From: Nocardia jejuensis NBRC 103114
GTDB lineage: Bacteria; Actinomycetota; Actinomycetes; Mycobacteriales; Mycobacteriaceae
NCBI RefSeq assembly: GCF_001613145.1
Contig: NZ_BDBU01000029.1
Location: 1-64,000, forward strand
DNA: 64,000 nt
Direction of reading: 5' to 3'
Both the position numbers and the translations under genes were made by a program. Shown here piece by piece: positions 34,701 through 43,382 of this stretch (positions within the stretch are counted from its first letter, which is position 1; each line of letters starts with the position of its first letter). Under the pieces are notes generated by a model. It was not told the DNA's origin and made no database searches. It saw nothing but the letters and a program-made list of their open reading frames with translations.

Positions 34701-35354
34701 GTGATCGATGGCGATGAGCTGGGCAGGTTCGGCGAACCAGGAGGGGTCGGCGAACCGGGAGTCGGCGAAGACGGAGTCGAGGTTCCCGGCAAACCGCAGT
34801 GGCGGGCGCTGATCCTCGCGCGTCGCAAGGCCGTCCCCGCCGATGTACGCGAGCGGGAAGCCGCCGCGCTGGCCGCCGCGACCGCGACCATCGAGGCGCG
34901 GACGGTCTGCGCCTACGTGCCGGTCGGTGGCGAACCCGGCTCGCTCGCCATGCTGGACGCGCTGCGCGCCGCCGGGGCCCGGGTGCTGCTGCCGGTTACC
35001 GGGGAGCCGGGTCCGCTGAAGTGGGCCGAATACACGGGTCCGGAACATCTGCGGCGCGGTCGGTTCGGGCTGCGCGAGCCGGACGGCGAGACGATCTCGG
35101 ACGCGCTTTCCTCGGCGGAGGTGATTCTCGTTCCGGCACTCGCGGTAGACCGGCGCGGTGTGCGATTGGGGCGCGGAGCCGGCTATTACGATCGCAGTTT
35201 GAGCGAGTGCCGGGCCGATGCCAGGTTGGTCGCGGTCGTACGCGACGATGAACTCGTACACCATTTGCCGGAGGAAGCGCACGACCATCGAATGGGGTGG
35301 GTGCTGACACCGTCGGGCGGATTGCGGAAGCTGGAAGAACAGTCCGGGAATTGA
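34701..35354 (+). CDS. 5-formyltetrahydrofolate cyclo-ligase
   Basis: 217 residues from GTG 34701; an ATG at 34668 is an alternative. The family motif VRLGRGAGYYDRSL is present, and the N-terminal QWRALILARRKAVPADVRE is the usual start of the domain. It converts 5-formyl-THF to 5,10-methenyl-THF with ATP, salvaging folate. The first 30 residues repeat short Gly-Glu-Pro/Val units (GEPGGVGEPGVGEDGVEVPG) encoded by near-tandem DNA repeats and are probably a disordered extension. Upstream of the FmdB/Ruc gene, as in mycobacteria. Confidence 0.9.
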   Translation: MIDGDELGRFGEPGGVGEPGVGEDGVEVPGKPQWRALILARRKAVPADVREREAAALAAATATIEARTVCAYVPVGGEPGSLAMLDALRAAGARVLLPVTGEPGPLKWAEYTGPEHLRRGRFGLREPDGETISDALSSAEVILVPALAVDRRGVRLGRGAGYYDRSLSECRADARLVAVVRDDELVHHLPEEAHDHRMGWVLTPSGGLRKLEEQSGN

Positions 35355-35424
35355 AGCCCGATTGGCAGTGTTGGCAGTGTCGGCTGTAGAGTGCTAAAAG
35401 ACTTTGACCGTGGAGGGTTCAGCG

Positions 35425-35745
35425 ATGCCTACTTACTCGTATGCGTGCACCGAGTGCGACAACAAGTTCGACATCGTGCAGTCCTTCTCCGATGACACGC
35501 TGACGGTCTGCGATCAGTGCAACGGCAAGCTGCGCAAGCTGTTCAACTCCGTCGGCATCGTCTTCAAGGGCAGCGGCTTCTACCGCACCGACAGCCGCAA
35601 CGGCTCGACCTCGACCGAGCCGGCCAAGACCTCGGCGTCCTCCGAGGGCAGCTCGAAGTCCTCCGAGAGCAGCTCGAACGGTTCCACCGCGAGCACTCCG
35701 GCGCCGTCCACCAGCGCGAGCAGCTCCAGCACCTCCGCGGCCTGA
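35425..35745 (+). CDS. ruc: FmdB-type zinc-ribbon protein (Ruc-like chaperone)
   Basis: 106 residues, ATG 35425. A four-cysteine zinc ribbon CTEC (Cys8, Cys11) and CDQC (Cys29, Cys32) is followed by a Ser/Thr/Ala/Pro-rich disordered tail of about 55 residues. The Mycobacterium tuberculosis homologue Rv0991c (Ruc) is a redox-switched chaperone that releases zinc under oxidation and binds unfolded protein. The gene next to the cyclo-ligase matches the mycobacterial order. Confidence 0.85.
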   Translation: MPTYSYACTECDNKFDIVQSFSDDTLTVCDQCNGKLRKLFNSVGIVFKGSGFYRTDSRNGSTSTEPAKTSASSEGSSKSSESSSNGSTASTPAPSTSASSSSTSAA

Positions 35746-35859
35746 GTCCGCGCATTCCGAATTCATAGTTGCACCAGGCGTTTTCCACATCGCATTCGGT
35801 TATCCACAGGCGGGACTTTTCCCGGGCTCGGCGATAGCGCGGGGTCCTAGTCTGCAGGC

Positions 35860-36543
35860 ATGAGTCGACTGCGGGGCGGCACCGGCGGGAACTCCGAACT
35901 CGGTCGTGGTTCCCGCATCGAATTCCTGGCTCGGCTGCGCCCCACCTGGGCCGATGCCGTACTGCTGCGCCGGGTGACCGCGGTCGCCCTGCTGGTCATC
36001 GCCGCATTCTCGGCATTTCACGACACCTCCTCCGACGACCGGATCCAGGTGCTGGTGGCGGTGCGAGATCTACCGCCCGGGCTGACGCTGGGCCTGGACG
36101 ATGTGCGCAGCGCGTCGCGCGAGAGCGCCACCCTGCCCGCCGGGGCCGTTCGCGAACCCGATCGGCTGCGCGGGGCCACCCTGTCCGGCGCGGTCGCGGC
36201 GGGTGAGATCCTCACCGATCTGCGGGTGGTCGGGCCCCGGCTGGCCGCCCTGGCGGCGGGTGCGCCCGATGCTCGCATCGTTCCGATTCGCTTGGCGGAC
36301 AACGCCGTTGCCGACATTCTGCGCGCGGGCGACCGGGTGGACGTGGTGGCCGCGGCCGAGCCGGGCGCGGACGGGCGGCCCGCGCGCCTGCTGGCCTCCG
36401 ATGCCGCCGTGGTGCTGGTTCCCGAGGCCCGCAACCCACGCGACCAGGGCGAACGGGTGGTGCTGGTGGCCCTGGACTCGCGGCACGCCACCGCCGTCGC
36501 GGCCGCGTCACTACACGCGGTGCTGACGGTCACCTTCCGCTGA
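35860..36543 (+). CDS. SAF-domain membrane-anchored protein (CpaB/RcpC-like)
   Basis: 227 residues. One transmembrane helix near residues 37-50 (RRVTAVALLVIAAFSAF), then an extracellular SAF domain (VLVAVRDLPPGLTLGLDDVR, LSGAVAAGEILTDLRVVG) resembling the Flp pilus assembly protein CpaB. No pilus genes lie nearby, so its partners are unknown. In mycobacteria an equivalent small SAF gene also lies near mscL. Its last residues (AVLTVTFR) close a beta strand. Confidence 0.8.
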   Translation: MSRLRGGTGGNSELGRGSRIEFLARLRPTWADAVLLRRVTAVALLVIAAFSAFHDTSSDDRIQVLVAVRDLPPGLTLGLDDVRSASRESATLPAGAVREPDRLRGATLSGAVAAGEILTDLRVVGPRLAALAAGAPDARIVPIRLADNAVADILRAGDRVDVVAAAEPGADGRPARLLASDAAVVLVPEARNPRDQGERVVLVALDSRHATAVAAASLHAVLTVTFR

Positions 36544-36688
36544 ACCCGGGTGTCGGGTACACCGCACGCGGCACGAGTTGATCTACGATCCCGATACCGC
36601 ACAACTTCATTTCTCCACCCGGACCAGCCGTCCGACACTCGCTATCCGGCCTGCTCACGTGGGTCATCACGCAGAGGAGTTATCGGCA

Positions 36689-37096
36689 ATGCTCAAGGGT
36701 TTCAAGCAATTCCTGCTTCGCGGAAATGTCGTCGATCTGGCCGTGGCGGTCGTCATGGGCACGGCCTTCGTGGCCATCGTCACAGCATTCAGCGACGGGG
36801 TGATCAACCCGCTGCTGGCCGTCTTCGGCGGAACCAACAATCTCGGGCTCGGCTTCCAACTGATAGCGGACAAACCCGCCACCTTCATCGCCATCGGGCC
36901 GATCATCACCGCGGGCCTGAACTTCGTGATCATCGCGGCACTGCTGTACTTCGTCGTGGTCCTGCCCGCGAATCACGCCAAGGCCCGGTTCCTGGGTTCG
37001 GACGTCGCCGCGCCGACGGACAACGAACTGCTGCAAGAGATCCGGGATCTGCTCGCCCAGCAGAACAACTCCGGCGGCGGCAAGCACGAATTCTGA
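36689..37096 (+). CDS. mscL: Large-conductance mechanosensitive channel
   Basis: 135 residues, ATG 36689 preceded by GAGGAG. Typical MscL: an amphipathic N-terminal helix (MLKGFKQFLLRGNVVDLAVA), TM1 up to about residue 45 with the gate sequence LAVAVVMGTAFVAIVTAF, a periplasmic loop, TM2 (PIITAGLNFVIIAALLYFVVV) and a charged C-terminal helix. It opens under hypo-osmotic shock and releases solutes. A terminator follows. Confidence 0.95.
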   Translation: MLKGFKQFLLRGNVVDLAVAVVMGTAFVAIVTAFSDGVINPLLAVFGGTNNLGLGFQLIADKPATFIAIGPIITAGLNFVIIAALLYFVVVLPANHAKARFLGSDVAAPTDNELLQEIRDLLAQQNNSGGGKHEF

Positions 37097-37147
37097 AGGC
37101 GCGCGGCACGCTCACCCGAAGGGCCGGATAGCCTGCCGCGCAACGTG

Positions 37148-37180
37148 AACGGGCCCGACGCGAAATGCGCCGGGCCCGTT
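37148..37180. terminator. Bidirectional terminator, mscL/porin
   Basis: AACGGGCCCG/CGGGCCCGTT with an inner CGC/GCG pair and a GAAAT loop, between mscL and the convergent porin. Confidence 0.75.
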
Positions 37181-37208
37181 GGTCTTACGTACGATCAGCC
37201 GTTACTTC

Positions 37209-37889
37209 TCAGCCGAGGCTGAAGGGCTGGCCCCAGAGGGTGACCCAGCTGATGACGTTGTCGGTCTCGACCTCGACGCTCACGAAGGAGCGCGCCTGGG
37301 CGTAGCCGCCACAGCCGCTGAGGCCGATGGTCTCATCGGCCCAGGTCACGGAGCCGCTGCCACCCTTGAAGGCGTTGCGGACCTTGTGGGTTTCGCTACC
37401 GAAGTCGTCGGCCTGCTCCAGGTCGAGCACGTAGAACGACTTGGCCTGGCCGGGGCCCAGGCTCAGGTTGCCACCGGTGGTCGCACCGGCGGACGGGGTG
37501 ACGTTGCCCGAGCTGTCCCAGGACGCACCGCCGGAAACGCCGCCTTCGGCGCCGCCGCCGTTGAGCGTAACCTGGCAGCCCACAACGTAACCCGGGAAGA
37601 TCTTGCCACCGGTGGCAGAGGTGTCACCGGAGATCTCGACCTGCGCCGAAGCGGAAACCCAGGCGTTGCGGTGCACAGGGGTGGCACCCATCGACGGGCT
37701 GATGTTGGCGGACTCGCCGACGAGCTTGACGGTCACGACCGTGCCGTCGGAGAGGGTCTTGGTGATTTCGCCGCCCGGCAGCGGCACGAAGGTATCGGCG
37801 TTGGCGGCGCCGGTGGAGAACAAGCCAAGGGCGGCAGTTGCGACGAAGCCGATACCGGCCACCCGCGCCACGGTCTTACGGATGTTCAT
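37209..37889 (-). CDS. MspA-family porin (type with FSLG C-terminus), copy 1
   Basis: 226 residues with a signal peptide cut after STGAANA (about residue 31) to give DTFVPLPGGE, the conserved MspA-type start. It forms an outer-membrane (mycomembrane) beta-barrel pore for small hydrophilic solutes. The C-terminus WGQPFSLG and two Cys (VVGCQV, LSGCGGYAQ) are shared with copy 2 at 38943. It is the second gene of the pair with 37953 (63-base gap). In Nocardia farcinica two such adjacent proteins, NfpA and NfpB, form a heteromeric channel; I cannot tell which subunit this corresponds to. Confidence 0.93.
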   Translation of the reverse strand: MNIRKTVARVAGIGFVATAALGLFSTGAANADTFVPLPGGEITKTLSDGTVVTVKLVGESANISPSMGATPVHRNAWVSASAQVEISGDTSATGGKIFPGYVVGCQVTLNGGGAEGGVSGGASWDSSGNVTPSAGATTGGNLSLGPGQAKSFYVLDLEQADDFGSETHKVRNAFKGGSGSVTWADETIGLSGCGGYAQARSFVSVEVETDNVISWVTLWGQPFSLG

Positions 37890-37952
37890 ATCTTTTGTCC
37901 CTCAGGGGTTGAATCGCTTGCGCGAGAGATGATTTGGCGGGTCAAGACCACA

Positions 37953-38633
37953 TCAGCCGATGCTGAACGGCTGGCCGTAGAGGGTGGTCTTCGAGTAGTG
38001 ATCGCCGATGACCTCGACGACGGTGTACGACCGCGCCTGGGCATAGCCCGCGCAACCCTGGATCTGGATCTCGGCATCCATGTACTCCACCGAGTAGGTA
38101 CCCGGCTTCAGGATGTCCTTGTAGTCGATCTGCACGAACTTGACATCGCCCGGTCCGAGGTTGATTCCGAGCGAACCGCCCACGGAGGCATCGCTGAGCG
38201 AGACGCCCGCGGAGACGCCCGCGGAAATGGCGTCCTCACCGATGTTCACCTGGCAACCGACGATGTAACCGGTGCTCAGCTGCGACGCACCATGGGTGGA
38301 CGAGTTGTTCGAACCGGGGCCGTTCGCGGCGCCGTTGTTCGGGCCGACCGTGCCTTCCGGTGTTTGAGTGACTTCAGCTACGGCATTACCGCTGACCCAC
38401 ACGACTCGACCCGCGCCATTGGCGGAGAGCGACGGCGACACGGTTGCGTGTTCGCCTGTGCGCGTGATGGTTACGGTTCCACTCGGAGCGACCTTCTGTC
38501 CGTCCGGCAACGGAACGAAGGTATCTGCATTTGCGGCACCTGTCGAAAACAGGCCGATGGCCACGGCCGCGGCCGCGCCGACACCCGCGAAACGGGCACC
38601 GCGACGCAGACCGATGGAGCGGTTCTCGCTCAT
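37953..38633 (-). CDS. MspA-family porin (type with FSIG C-terminus), copy 1
   Basis: 226 residues from ATG 38633 (GAGGGGAAGT in front); an ATG four codons upstream is less likely. Signal peptide ends in STGAANA, mature start DTFVPLPDGQ. The distinct NGPGSNNSSTHG loop and CAGYAQARSYTVVEV segment are shared with the porin at 39681. First gene of the pair with 37209. A terminator and promoter region separate it from the duplicate pair. Confidence 0.93.
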   Translation of the reverse strand: MSENRSIGLRRGARFAGVGAAAAVAIGLFSTGAANADTFVPLPDGQKVAPSGTVTITRTGEHATVSPSLSANGAGRVVWVSGNAVAEVTQTPEGTVGPNNGAANGPGSNNSSTHGASQLSTGYIVGCQVNIGEDAISAGVSAGVSLSDASVGGSLGINLGPGDVKFVQIDYKDILKPGTYSVEYMDAEIQIQGCAGYAQARSYTVVEVIGDHYSKTTLYGQPFSIG

Positions 38634-38769
38634 ACTTCCCCTCATCAGGTTTCTTGCGTTCAGCCCCGACCACCGGAGCCGAAATGGGTCTTGTCAAGCA
38701 AGCTCTCCGAGACCCAGGTAAGTGTGTCGCCACATTGTTGCCGCTGTGTTACTGCTAACAAATTCTTTA

Positions 38770-38800
38770 TGTGATGCGACGTGGGGCACTTTACATCACA
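38770..38800. repeat. Inverted repeat in porin control region
   Basis: TGTGATG and CATCACA are separated by 17 bases, 137 bases upstream of the porin start at 38633. The half-sites look like CRP-family halves (TGTGA/TCACA) but the gap is too long for the usual 6-base spacer. It may be two half-sites or a weak hairpin. Confidence 0.35.
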
Positions 38801-38886
38801 AGAGTGGTCCATGAGGCCGGAGAGAAGATGATCGATAGAGCTCGTACTCCTACCCGCAGGTAAGTGCCAATTGCCGTGGATAGCGA

Positions 38887-38919
38887 AAGGGGCCCGGCGC
38901 GAATAGCGCCGAGCCCCTT
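38887..38919 (-). terminator. Terminator of porin copy 2 pair
   Basis: AAGGGGCCCGGCGC/GCGCCGAGCCCCTT, 14-bp stem with one mismatch, GAATA loop, followed by a C/G-poor stretch, after the stop of the porin at 38943. This separates the two porin transcription units. Confidence 0.7.
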
Positions 38920-38942
38920 CGGGTTCTGTTCGGATCGAGCTG

Positions 38943-39620
38943 TCAGCCGAGGCTGAAGGGCTGTCCCCACAGGGTGACCGTGCTCATGACATTGTCGGTT
39001 TCCACCTGCACCGCGACGAACGCGCGGGCCTGAGCGTATCCACCGCAACCGGTCAGGCCGATGGTCTCGTCGGCCCATGTGACCGAGCCGTTGGAGCCCT
39101 GGAACTTGTTGCGGACGTAGTGCGTCTCGCTGCCGAAGTCATCGGCGGCTTCCTGATCCAGGACGTAGAACGCCTTGGACTGGCCGGGGCCCAGGGTCAG
39201 GTTGGCGCCGCTGGTCGCGCCGGTTCCGCCCTGATCGATCGCGCCCTGGTAGTCGGCGCCCGCGGTCGCACCCCCGGTGGCGCCGCCACCGGAGATGTTG
39301 ACCTGGCAACCCACGACGTAACCCGGCACGATCTTGCCGCCGACGTTGTCGTTGGCTCCCGAGATCTGCACCTGCGCGCTGCCCGAGGCCCACGCGTTGC
39401 GGTGGACCGGGGTGGAGCCCAGCGACGGATTGATGTTGGCGGACTCGCCGACCAGGCGAACCGTTACCACGGTGCCGTCGGACAGCGTCTGGGTGATCTC
39501 GCCACCCGGCAGCGGCACGAAGGTATCGGCGTTGGCGGCGCCGGTGGAGAACAGGCCAAGGGCGGCGGTGGCGGCGAAGCCGACGCCGGCGGCGCGGGCC
39601 GCGGTCTTTCGGAAGTTCAT
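38943..39620 (-). CDS. MspA-family porin (FSLG type), copy 2
   Basis: 225 residues. The signal peptide and mature start match copy 1 (37209) almost exactly (FSTGAANADTFVPLPGGEIT). Differences concentrate in the Gly/Thr-rich middle loop (GGGATGGATAGADYQG), which probably lines or borders the pore. The second gene of its pair, 60 bases after the porin at 39681. The arrangement is a duplication of a two-gene cassette. Confidence 0.93.
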   Translation of the reverse strand: MNFRKTAARAAGVGFAATAALGLFSTGAANADTFVPLPGGEITQTLSDGTVVTVRLVGESANINPSLGSTPVHRNAWASGSAQVQISGANDNVGGKIVPGYVVGCQVNISGGGATGGATAGADYQGAIDQGGTGATSGANLTLGPGQSKAFYVLDQEAADDFGSETHYVRNKFQGSNGSVTWADETIGLTGCGGYAQARAFVAVQVETDNVMSTVTLWGQPFSLG

Positions 39621-39680
39621 CGTTGTTTCCCTCTGCGGTCGAATTCGCTTACGCGAGAAATGAATCGGGGTTGACCAACG

Positions 39681-40358
39681 TCAGCCGATGCTGAACGGCT
39701 GCCCGTAGAGGGTGGTCTTGGAGTAGTCGTCGCCGATGATCTCGACCACGGTGAAGGCCCGGGCCTGGGCGTAGCCCGCGCACCCCTGGACCTCGATCGG
39801 AACATCCTGGTATTCGACCGAGTACGTGCCGGCCTTCAGGATGTCCTTGCCGTTGAGGGCCACGAACTTGACCTCGCCCGGGCCGAGATTCAGGCCGACC
39901 GAGGCGCCCAGGCTGCCGCCCGAGAGGTTGACGCCGCCGGACACACCGGCCGAGATGGCGTTGTCGGCGATGTTCACCTGGCAACCGACGATGTAGCCGG
40001 TGGTCAGGCGCGAGGTGCCATGGGTGGAGGAGTTGTTGGAACCGGGTCCGTTGGCCGCGCCGTTCCAGGGGCCGACCTCGCCCTCGGGGGTGTTCGCGAC
40101 GTCGGCGAAGACCTTGCCCGAGACCCACGCGGTGCGGCCCGCGCCATTGGCGGACAGCGACGGCGAGAGCACGGCGTGCTCGCCGACCCGGTTGATGGTG
40201 ACGCCCGCCGGACTCGACTTCGAACCGTCCGGCAACGGTACGAAGGTGTCAGCGTTGGCGGCGCCGGTAGAAAACAGCCCGAAGGCCACGGACACAGCGG
40301 CTCCCGCGCCCGCGATTCGAGCCGCGTGACGCATTCCGCTGGTGCGGTTCTCCCTCAT
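39681..40358 (-). CDS. MspA-family porin (FSIG type), copy 2
   Basis: 225 residues, start ATG 40358 with GAGGGAAAGA upstream; an ATG 12 bases earlier is possible. Signal peptide ends STGAANA, mature start DTFVPLPDGS. Close relative of the porin at 37953 (shared NGPGSNNSSTHG, GCAGYAQARAFTVVEI). First gene of the second pair. An inverted repeat lies 76 bases upstream. Confidence 0.93.
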   Translation of the reverse strand: MRENRTSGMRHAARIAGAGAAVSVAFGLFSTGAANADTFVPLPDGSKSSPAGVTINRVGEHAVLSPSLSANGAGRTAWVSGKVFADVANTPEGEVGPWNGAANGPGSNNSSTHGTSRLTTGYIVGCQVNIADNAISAGVSGGVNLSGGSLGASVGLNLGPGEVKFVALNGKDILKAGTYSVEYQDVPIEVQGCAGYAQARAFTVVEIIGDDYSKTTLYGQPFSIG

Positions 40359-40433
40359 TCTTTCCCTCATCAGGTTGATGCGTACGGCTCCGACCACCGA
40401 AGCCGAAAAGAGGGTCACCACGGCGTCGAACGC

Positions 40434-40454
40434 CGCTCGAGCAAAGCTCGAGCG
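40434..40454. promoter_or_regulatory. Inverted repeat in porin leader region
   Basis: CGCTCGAGC-AAA-GCTCGAGCG, a perfect 9-bp arm repeat, 76 bases upstream of the porin start at 40358. It is an operator or leader hairpin candidate. The rest of 40359-40707 has no gene and must contain the porin promoter. Confidence 0.5.
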
Positions 40455-40707
40455 TGCTTACCAAAACTAATAGACCCGTAGGTTTGTTGACCCGACCGAG
40501 ACCTTAGCCACAGCAGCAATTGATTGGCAACAGTGGGTCGCTCATGCGAAACGGACAATGTTTCCGCGCGACTGTGATTCGCGCCGCTGATCGGGAAGAA
40601 AGCCCGGGACACCACCGACGGGAATTAGAGAATGAGCACACTCAGCGCGATCGGCGTGATGTGCGAGATGCAACCGTGATAGGTCGAGATCCGACCGTGA
40701 TAGCGGC

Positions 40708-40923
40708 TCAACCGTGGTGCGGGGGCACCTGGGAGCGCAGCCATTCGTCTCCGGACTGCCCGGAGTCCGGCTCGGGCGTCCGCTCGTCCTTGGTGGTGGA
40801 CGGGAGATCGTCACCGAAGACGCGAGCCAGCCGGGCCCGCTCCTCGGGGGTCAGACGCGAGGACCCCGCCCGGCGCTGGGCCGGGCGGGGCTCGTGGGTG
40901 GAACGGTCCGGCTCGGAGGTCAT
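40708..40923 (-). CDS. Small acidic/basic conserved protein, coupled to moaB
   Basis: 71 residues: charged, no hydrophobic core, MTSEPDRSTHEPRPAQRRAG then TPEERARLARVFGDDLP and EPDSGQSGDEWLRSQVPP. The segment LTPEERARLARVFGD(DLP) recurs in actinobacterial small proteins of this locus. Its ATG overlaps the moaB stop (ATGA), so it is translated with it and belongs to the mprA-mprB-pepD-moaB row. Function unknown, probably a disordered regulator or stress protein. Confidence 0.7.
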   Translation of the reverse strand: MTSEPDRSTHEPRPAQRRAGSSRLTPEERARLARVFGDDLPSTTKDERTPEPDSGQSGDEWLRSQVPPHHG

Positions 40924-41513
40924 TCCAGACCGGACAACTCGTCGATGACCTTGATAGCCAAGGGAGTCAGGGTGACCATGCCGTCGCGGATCGCGGCGCG
41001 CGAACCGGCCAGATTCACCACCAGGGTGCTGCCCGAGACGCCGGCCAGACCTCGGGACAGACCCGCGTCCAGCGAACCCGACGCCAGGCCGGACGCGCGC
41101 AGCGCCTCGCTGATGCCCAGAATCTCGCGATCGAGCACCTCCTCGGTGGCCTCGGGCGTGACATCGCGCGGTGAGGAGCCGGTGCCGCCGACGGAGATCA
41201 CCAGATCGACGCCGCCGATGACCGCGGTGTTGAGCGCGTTGCGGATCTCCACCTCGTCGGCCTGGACCGACACCGAGGCGTCCACCAGGAAGCCGGCCTC
41301 GGTGAGTAGCTCGGTGACCAGCGGGCCCAGTGAATCCACGCCGCCGTGAGCGGTTCGATCGTCCACGACCACGACAAGAGCACGGCCCGCGACAGCGGCA
41401 TCGATTTCCATGGTGCTCACCGTAGCGCCATTGTCCGACAACAGCTCCCAGCCCCCGTCCCGCGTGACGTGGATCGCCGGGATCGGCTCCCGTCCAGCTC
41501 CGCGATTCATCAT
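40920..41513 (-). CDS. moaB2: Molybdenum cofactor MogA/MoaB-family protein
   Basis: 197 residues if the ATG at 41513 (overlapping the pepD stop) is used; the family core starts near MEIDAAVAGRALVVVVDDR (41408), so a shorter start is possible. MoaB/MogA domain with VSVGGTGSSPRDVTPEATEE, the molybdopterin adenylyl-transfer signature (GGTG). The match to the mycobacterial MoaB2 segment (GLASGSLDAGLSRGLAGVSG) is close. It is downstream of pepD in mycobacteria too. It activates or stores molybdopterin; a stress-linked role is inferred from the neighbours. Confidence 0.88.
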   Translation of the reverse strand: MMNRGAGREPIPAIHVTRDGGWELLSDNGATVSTMEIDAAVAGRALVVVVDDRTAHGGVDSLGPLVTELLTEAGFLVDASVSVQADEVEIRNALNTAVIGGVDLVISVGGTGSSPRDVTPEATEEVLDREILGISEALRASGLASGSLDAGLSRGLAGVSGSTLVVNLAGSRAAIRDGMVTLTPLAIKVIDELSGLE

Positions 41514-43339
41514 CGGCCGCCCTCCACTACTGCCTCGCCGAGGGTGACCTCGACAGTTTTCTGGTTCTTGCCCTGATCGTCGGTGTAGGTCAGCTTGACC
41601 TTGTCACCCGGTCGGTGCGACCGCACGGCGGCGATGAGCGCGTTGCCCGAATCCACCACCTGGTCATCGAGTTTCGTGACGATGACGTTGTTCGGAACGC
41701 CCGCCTTGGCGGCCGGACCGTCGGCGGTCACCTCGAGCACGCGGGCGCCGTTCACGTCGTCCTGCGCCCGGACCTTCACGCCGATCTGCGCGTAGGTGGC
41801 CTTGCCGGTCTTGATCAGCTCATCGGCCACCCGGCGCGCGGTGTCGACCGGAATCGCGAAACCGAGGCCGATCGAACCGCTCTGCGAACCGGCCGCCTCG
41901 GCGGTGCCGAGCGTCGCGATGGCGGTGTTGATGCCGATCAGCTTGCCGTTCATATCGACCAGCGCACCACCGGAGTTGCCCGGGTTGATGGCGGCATCGG
42001 TCTGGATCGCGTCGATGACGGTGCCCTGCGCGCCCGGTTCACCGCTGGTGGACACCGGACGGTTGAGCGAGGAGACGATGCCGGTGGTCACGGTGCCGGC
42101 CAGGCCGAGCGGCGAACCGATCGCCACCACCGACTGCCCGACCTGCAGACCGCCCGAGGTACCGAGATCGACCGGGACCAGGCCCTGCTTGTCGGTGACC
42201 TTGATGACCGCCAGATCCGACACCGAATCCGCGCCGACCAGGGTGGCCGCGGCGGTGGTGCCGTCGCTGAAGGCCACCTCCATCTTGGCGTTCGGGCCCG
42301 CGCCGTTGACGACGTGATTGTTGGTGAGGATGAGCCCGTCGGTGGAGAGCACCACACCCGAGCCCTCCCCCTCGGCCCGGTTGCCCGCGACCCGGATCAT
42401 GACCACGCTCGGGAGCACCTTCTGCGCCACCGACTGGACCGATCCCGCCGGGGCGTTGGCGACGTCCTTGCCCTTCACCGGGGCGTCGAGGGCATTGGTC
42501 ACCGACGTGCCGCCGTTGTCGGAACGGGTGGCCAGCGAGCCCACCGCGCCGCCGATGCCGCCGCTGACCAGCGCCAGCGCCACCGCGCCCGCGACCAGTC
42601 CGGTGCTGAAGGACCGCTTCTTCGCCGGCGCGCCCGGTGCGCCCGCGTACGGTGCGCCCGGACCCCCGGGCTGTCCCGGACCGCTGCCCATGCCGAAGAT
42701 CGGCTCGGTCGGGTTGTGCCCCGGTGCGGCCTGGCCGTACCCGGCCCCCGACGCCGGGTACGGCTGGCCGTACGCCTGATACTGGCCCGCGGGAATCTGC
42801 GCGGTGCCGGTGTGGTGCTGCCCGGCGCCGGACGGAAACTGTTGTGTCGCAGGATCACCCGAGGTCTGCGCGGCGCCGTAACCGGCCTGGCTCGCGCCGG
42901 GGCCGGACTGACCACCCCCGTACCCGGGCTGGGTCGCGCTGTAGCCGGGCTGGTTCGACTGGCTTGCGCTGTGGCCCGCCTGCGCGCCGTACGCAGCCTG
43001 TGCCGCGCCGAAACCCGCCGCGGCGCCGCCCTGACTCGCGGGCGTCGCGCTGTGCTGTTCCGGCGGCGTCGCGCTGTGCTGTTCGGGCGGCGTCGCGCTG
43101 TGCTCCGAGGGAGTCGCGCCGTACTGATGGGTGCCGGACTCCCCCGCGCCCGGGGCGGCGAAGCCGTCGAACGGCGACGCGGGTTCCTGAGCCTCGGCGC
43201 CGGGCTCTCGCCGTGCGAGGCGAGGAGTGTCCGGCTGCGCCTCGGACGGCGCGGGCTGCCGTGCCTGGGGCTGCTCGCCCTGCGGGTTGCCCTGCGGCTC
43301 GTCGGCGCCGGGGCCGTCGGTCTTCGAATCCTCGGTCAT
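41510..43339 (-). CDS. pepD: PepD/HtrA-like membrane serine protease
   Basis: 609 residues, ATG 43339. A Gln/Pro/Gly/Ala-rich cytoplasmic N-terminus of about 240 residues, with three tandem copies of EQHSATPP-type repeats (about 79-103), precedes one transmembrane helix (246-269). Trypsin-like triad: His342 (TNNHVVNG), Asp375 (SDLAVIKV) and Ser456 (NPGNSGGAL). One PDZ domain closes the chain. This is the HtrA-like protease PepD, which guards against envelope stress and, in mycobacteria, is regulated with MprAB. Its promoter carries the same paired CTCAGTC repeat as mprA. Confidence 0.93.
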   Translation of the reverse strand: MTEDSKTDGPGADEPQGNPQGEQPQARQPAPSEAQPDTPRLARREPGAEAQEPASPFDGFAAPGAGESGTHQYGATPSEHSATPPEQHSATPPEQHSATPASQGGAAAGFGAAQAAYGAQAGHSASQSNQPGYSATQPGYGGGQSGPGASQAGYGAAQTSGDPATQQFPSGAGQHHTGTAQIPAGQYQAYGQPYPASGAGYGQAAPGHNPTEPIFGMGSGPGQPGGPGAPYAGAPGAPAKKRSFSTGLVAGAVALALVSGGIGGAVGSLATRSDNGGTSVTNALDAPVKGKDVANAPAGSVQSVAQKVLPSVVMIRVAGNRAEGEGSGVVLSTDGLILTNNHVVNGAGPNAKMEVAFSDGTTAAATLVGADSVSDLAVIKVTDKQGLVPVDLGTSGGLQVGQSVVAIGSPLGLAGTVTTGIVSSLNRPVSTSGEPGAQGTVIDAIQTDAAINPGNSGGALVDMNGKLIGINTAIATLGTAEAAGSQSGSIGLGFAIPVDTARRVADELIKTGKATYAQIGVKVRAQDDVNGARVLEVTADGPAAKAGVPNNVIVTKLDDQVVDSGNALIAAVRSHRPGDKVKLTYTDDQGKNQKTVEVTLGEAVVEGGR

Positions 43340-43382
43340 GTTCTCGCTTCTCCTCGAGTCTCGTGCCAAGCCTGGCGGTGAC

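Noticed and set aside
41615..43381. Plus-strand open frame of 588 codons opposite pepD
   Set aside because: No domain; the minus strand carries the HtrA triad and PDZ domain.
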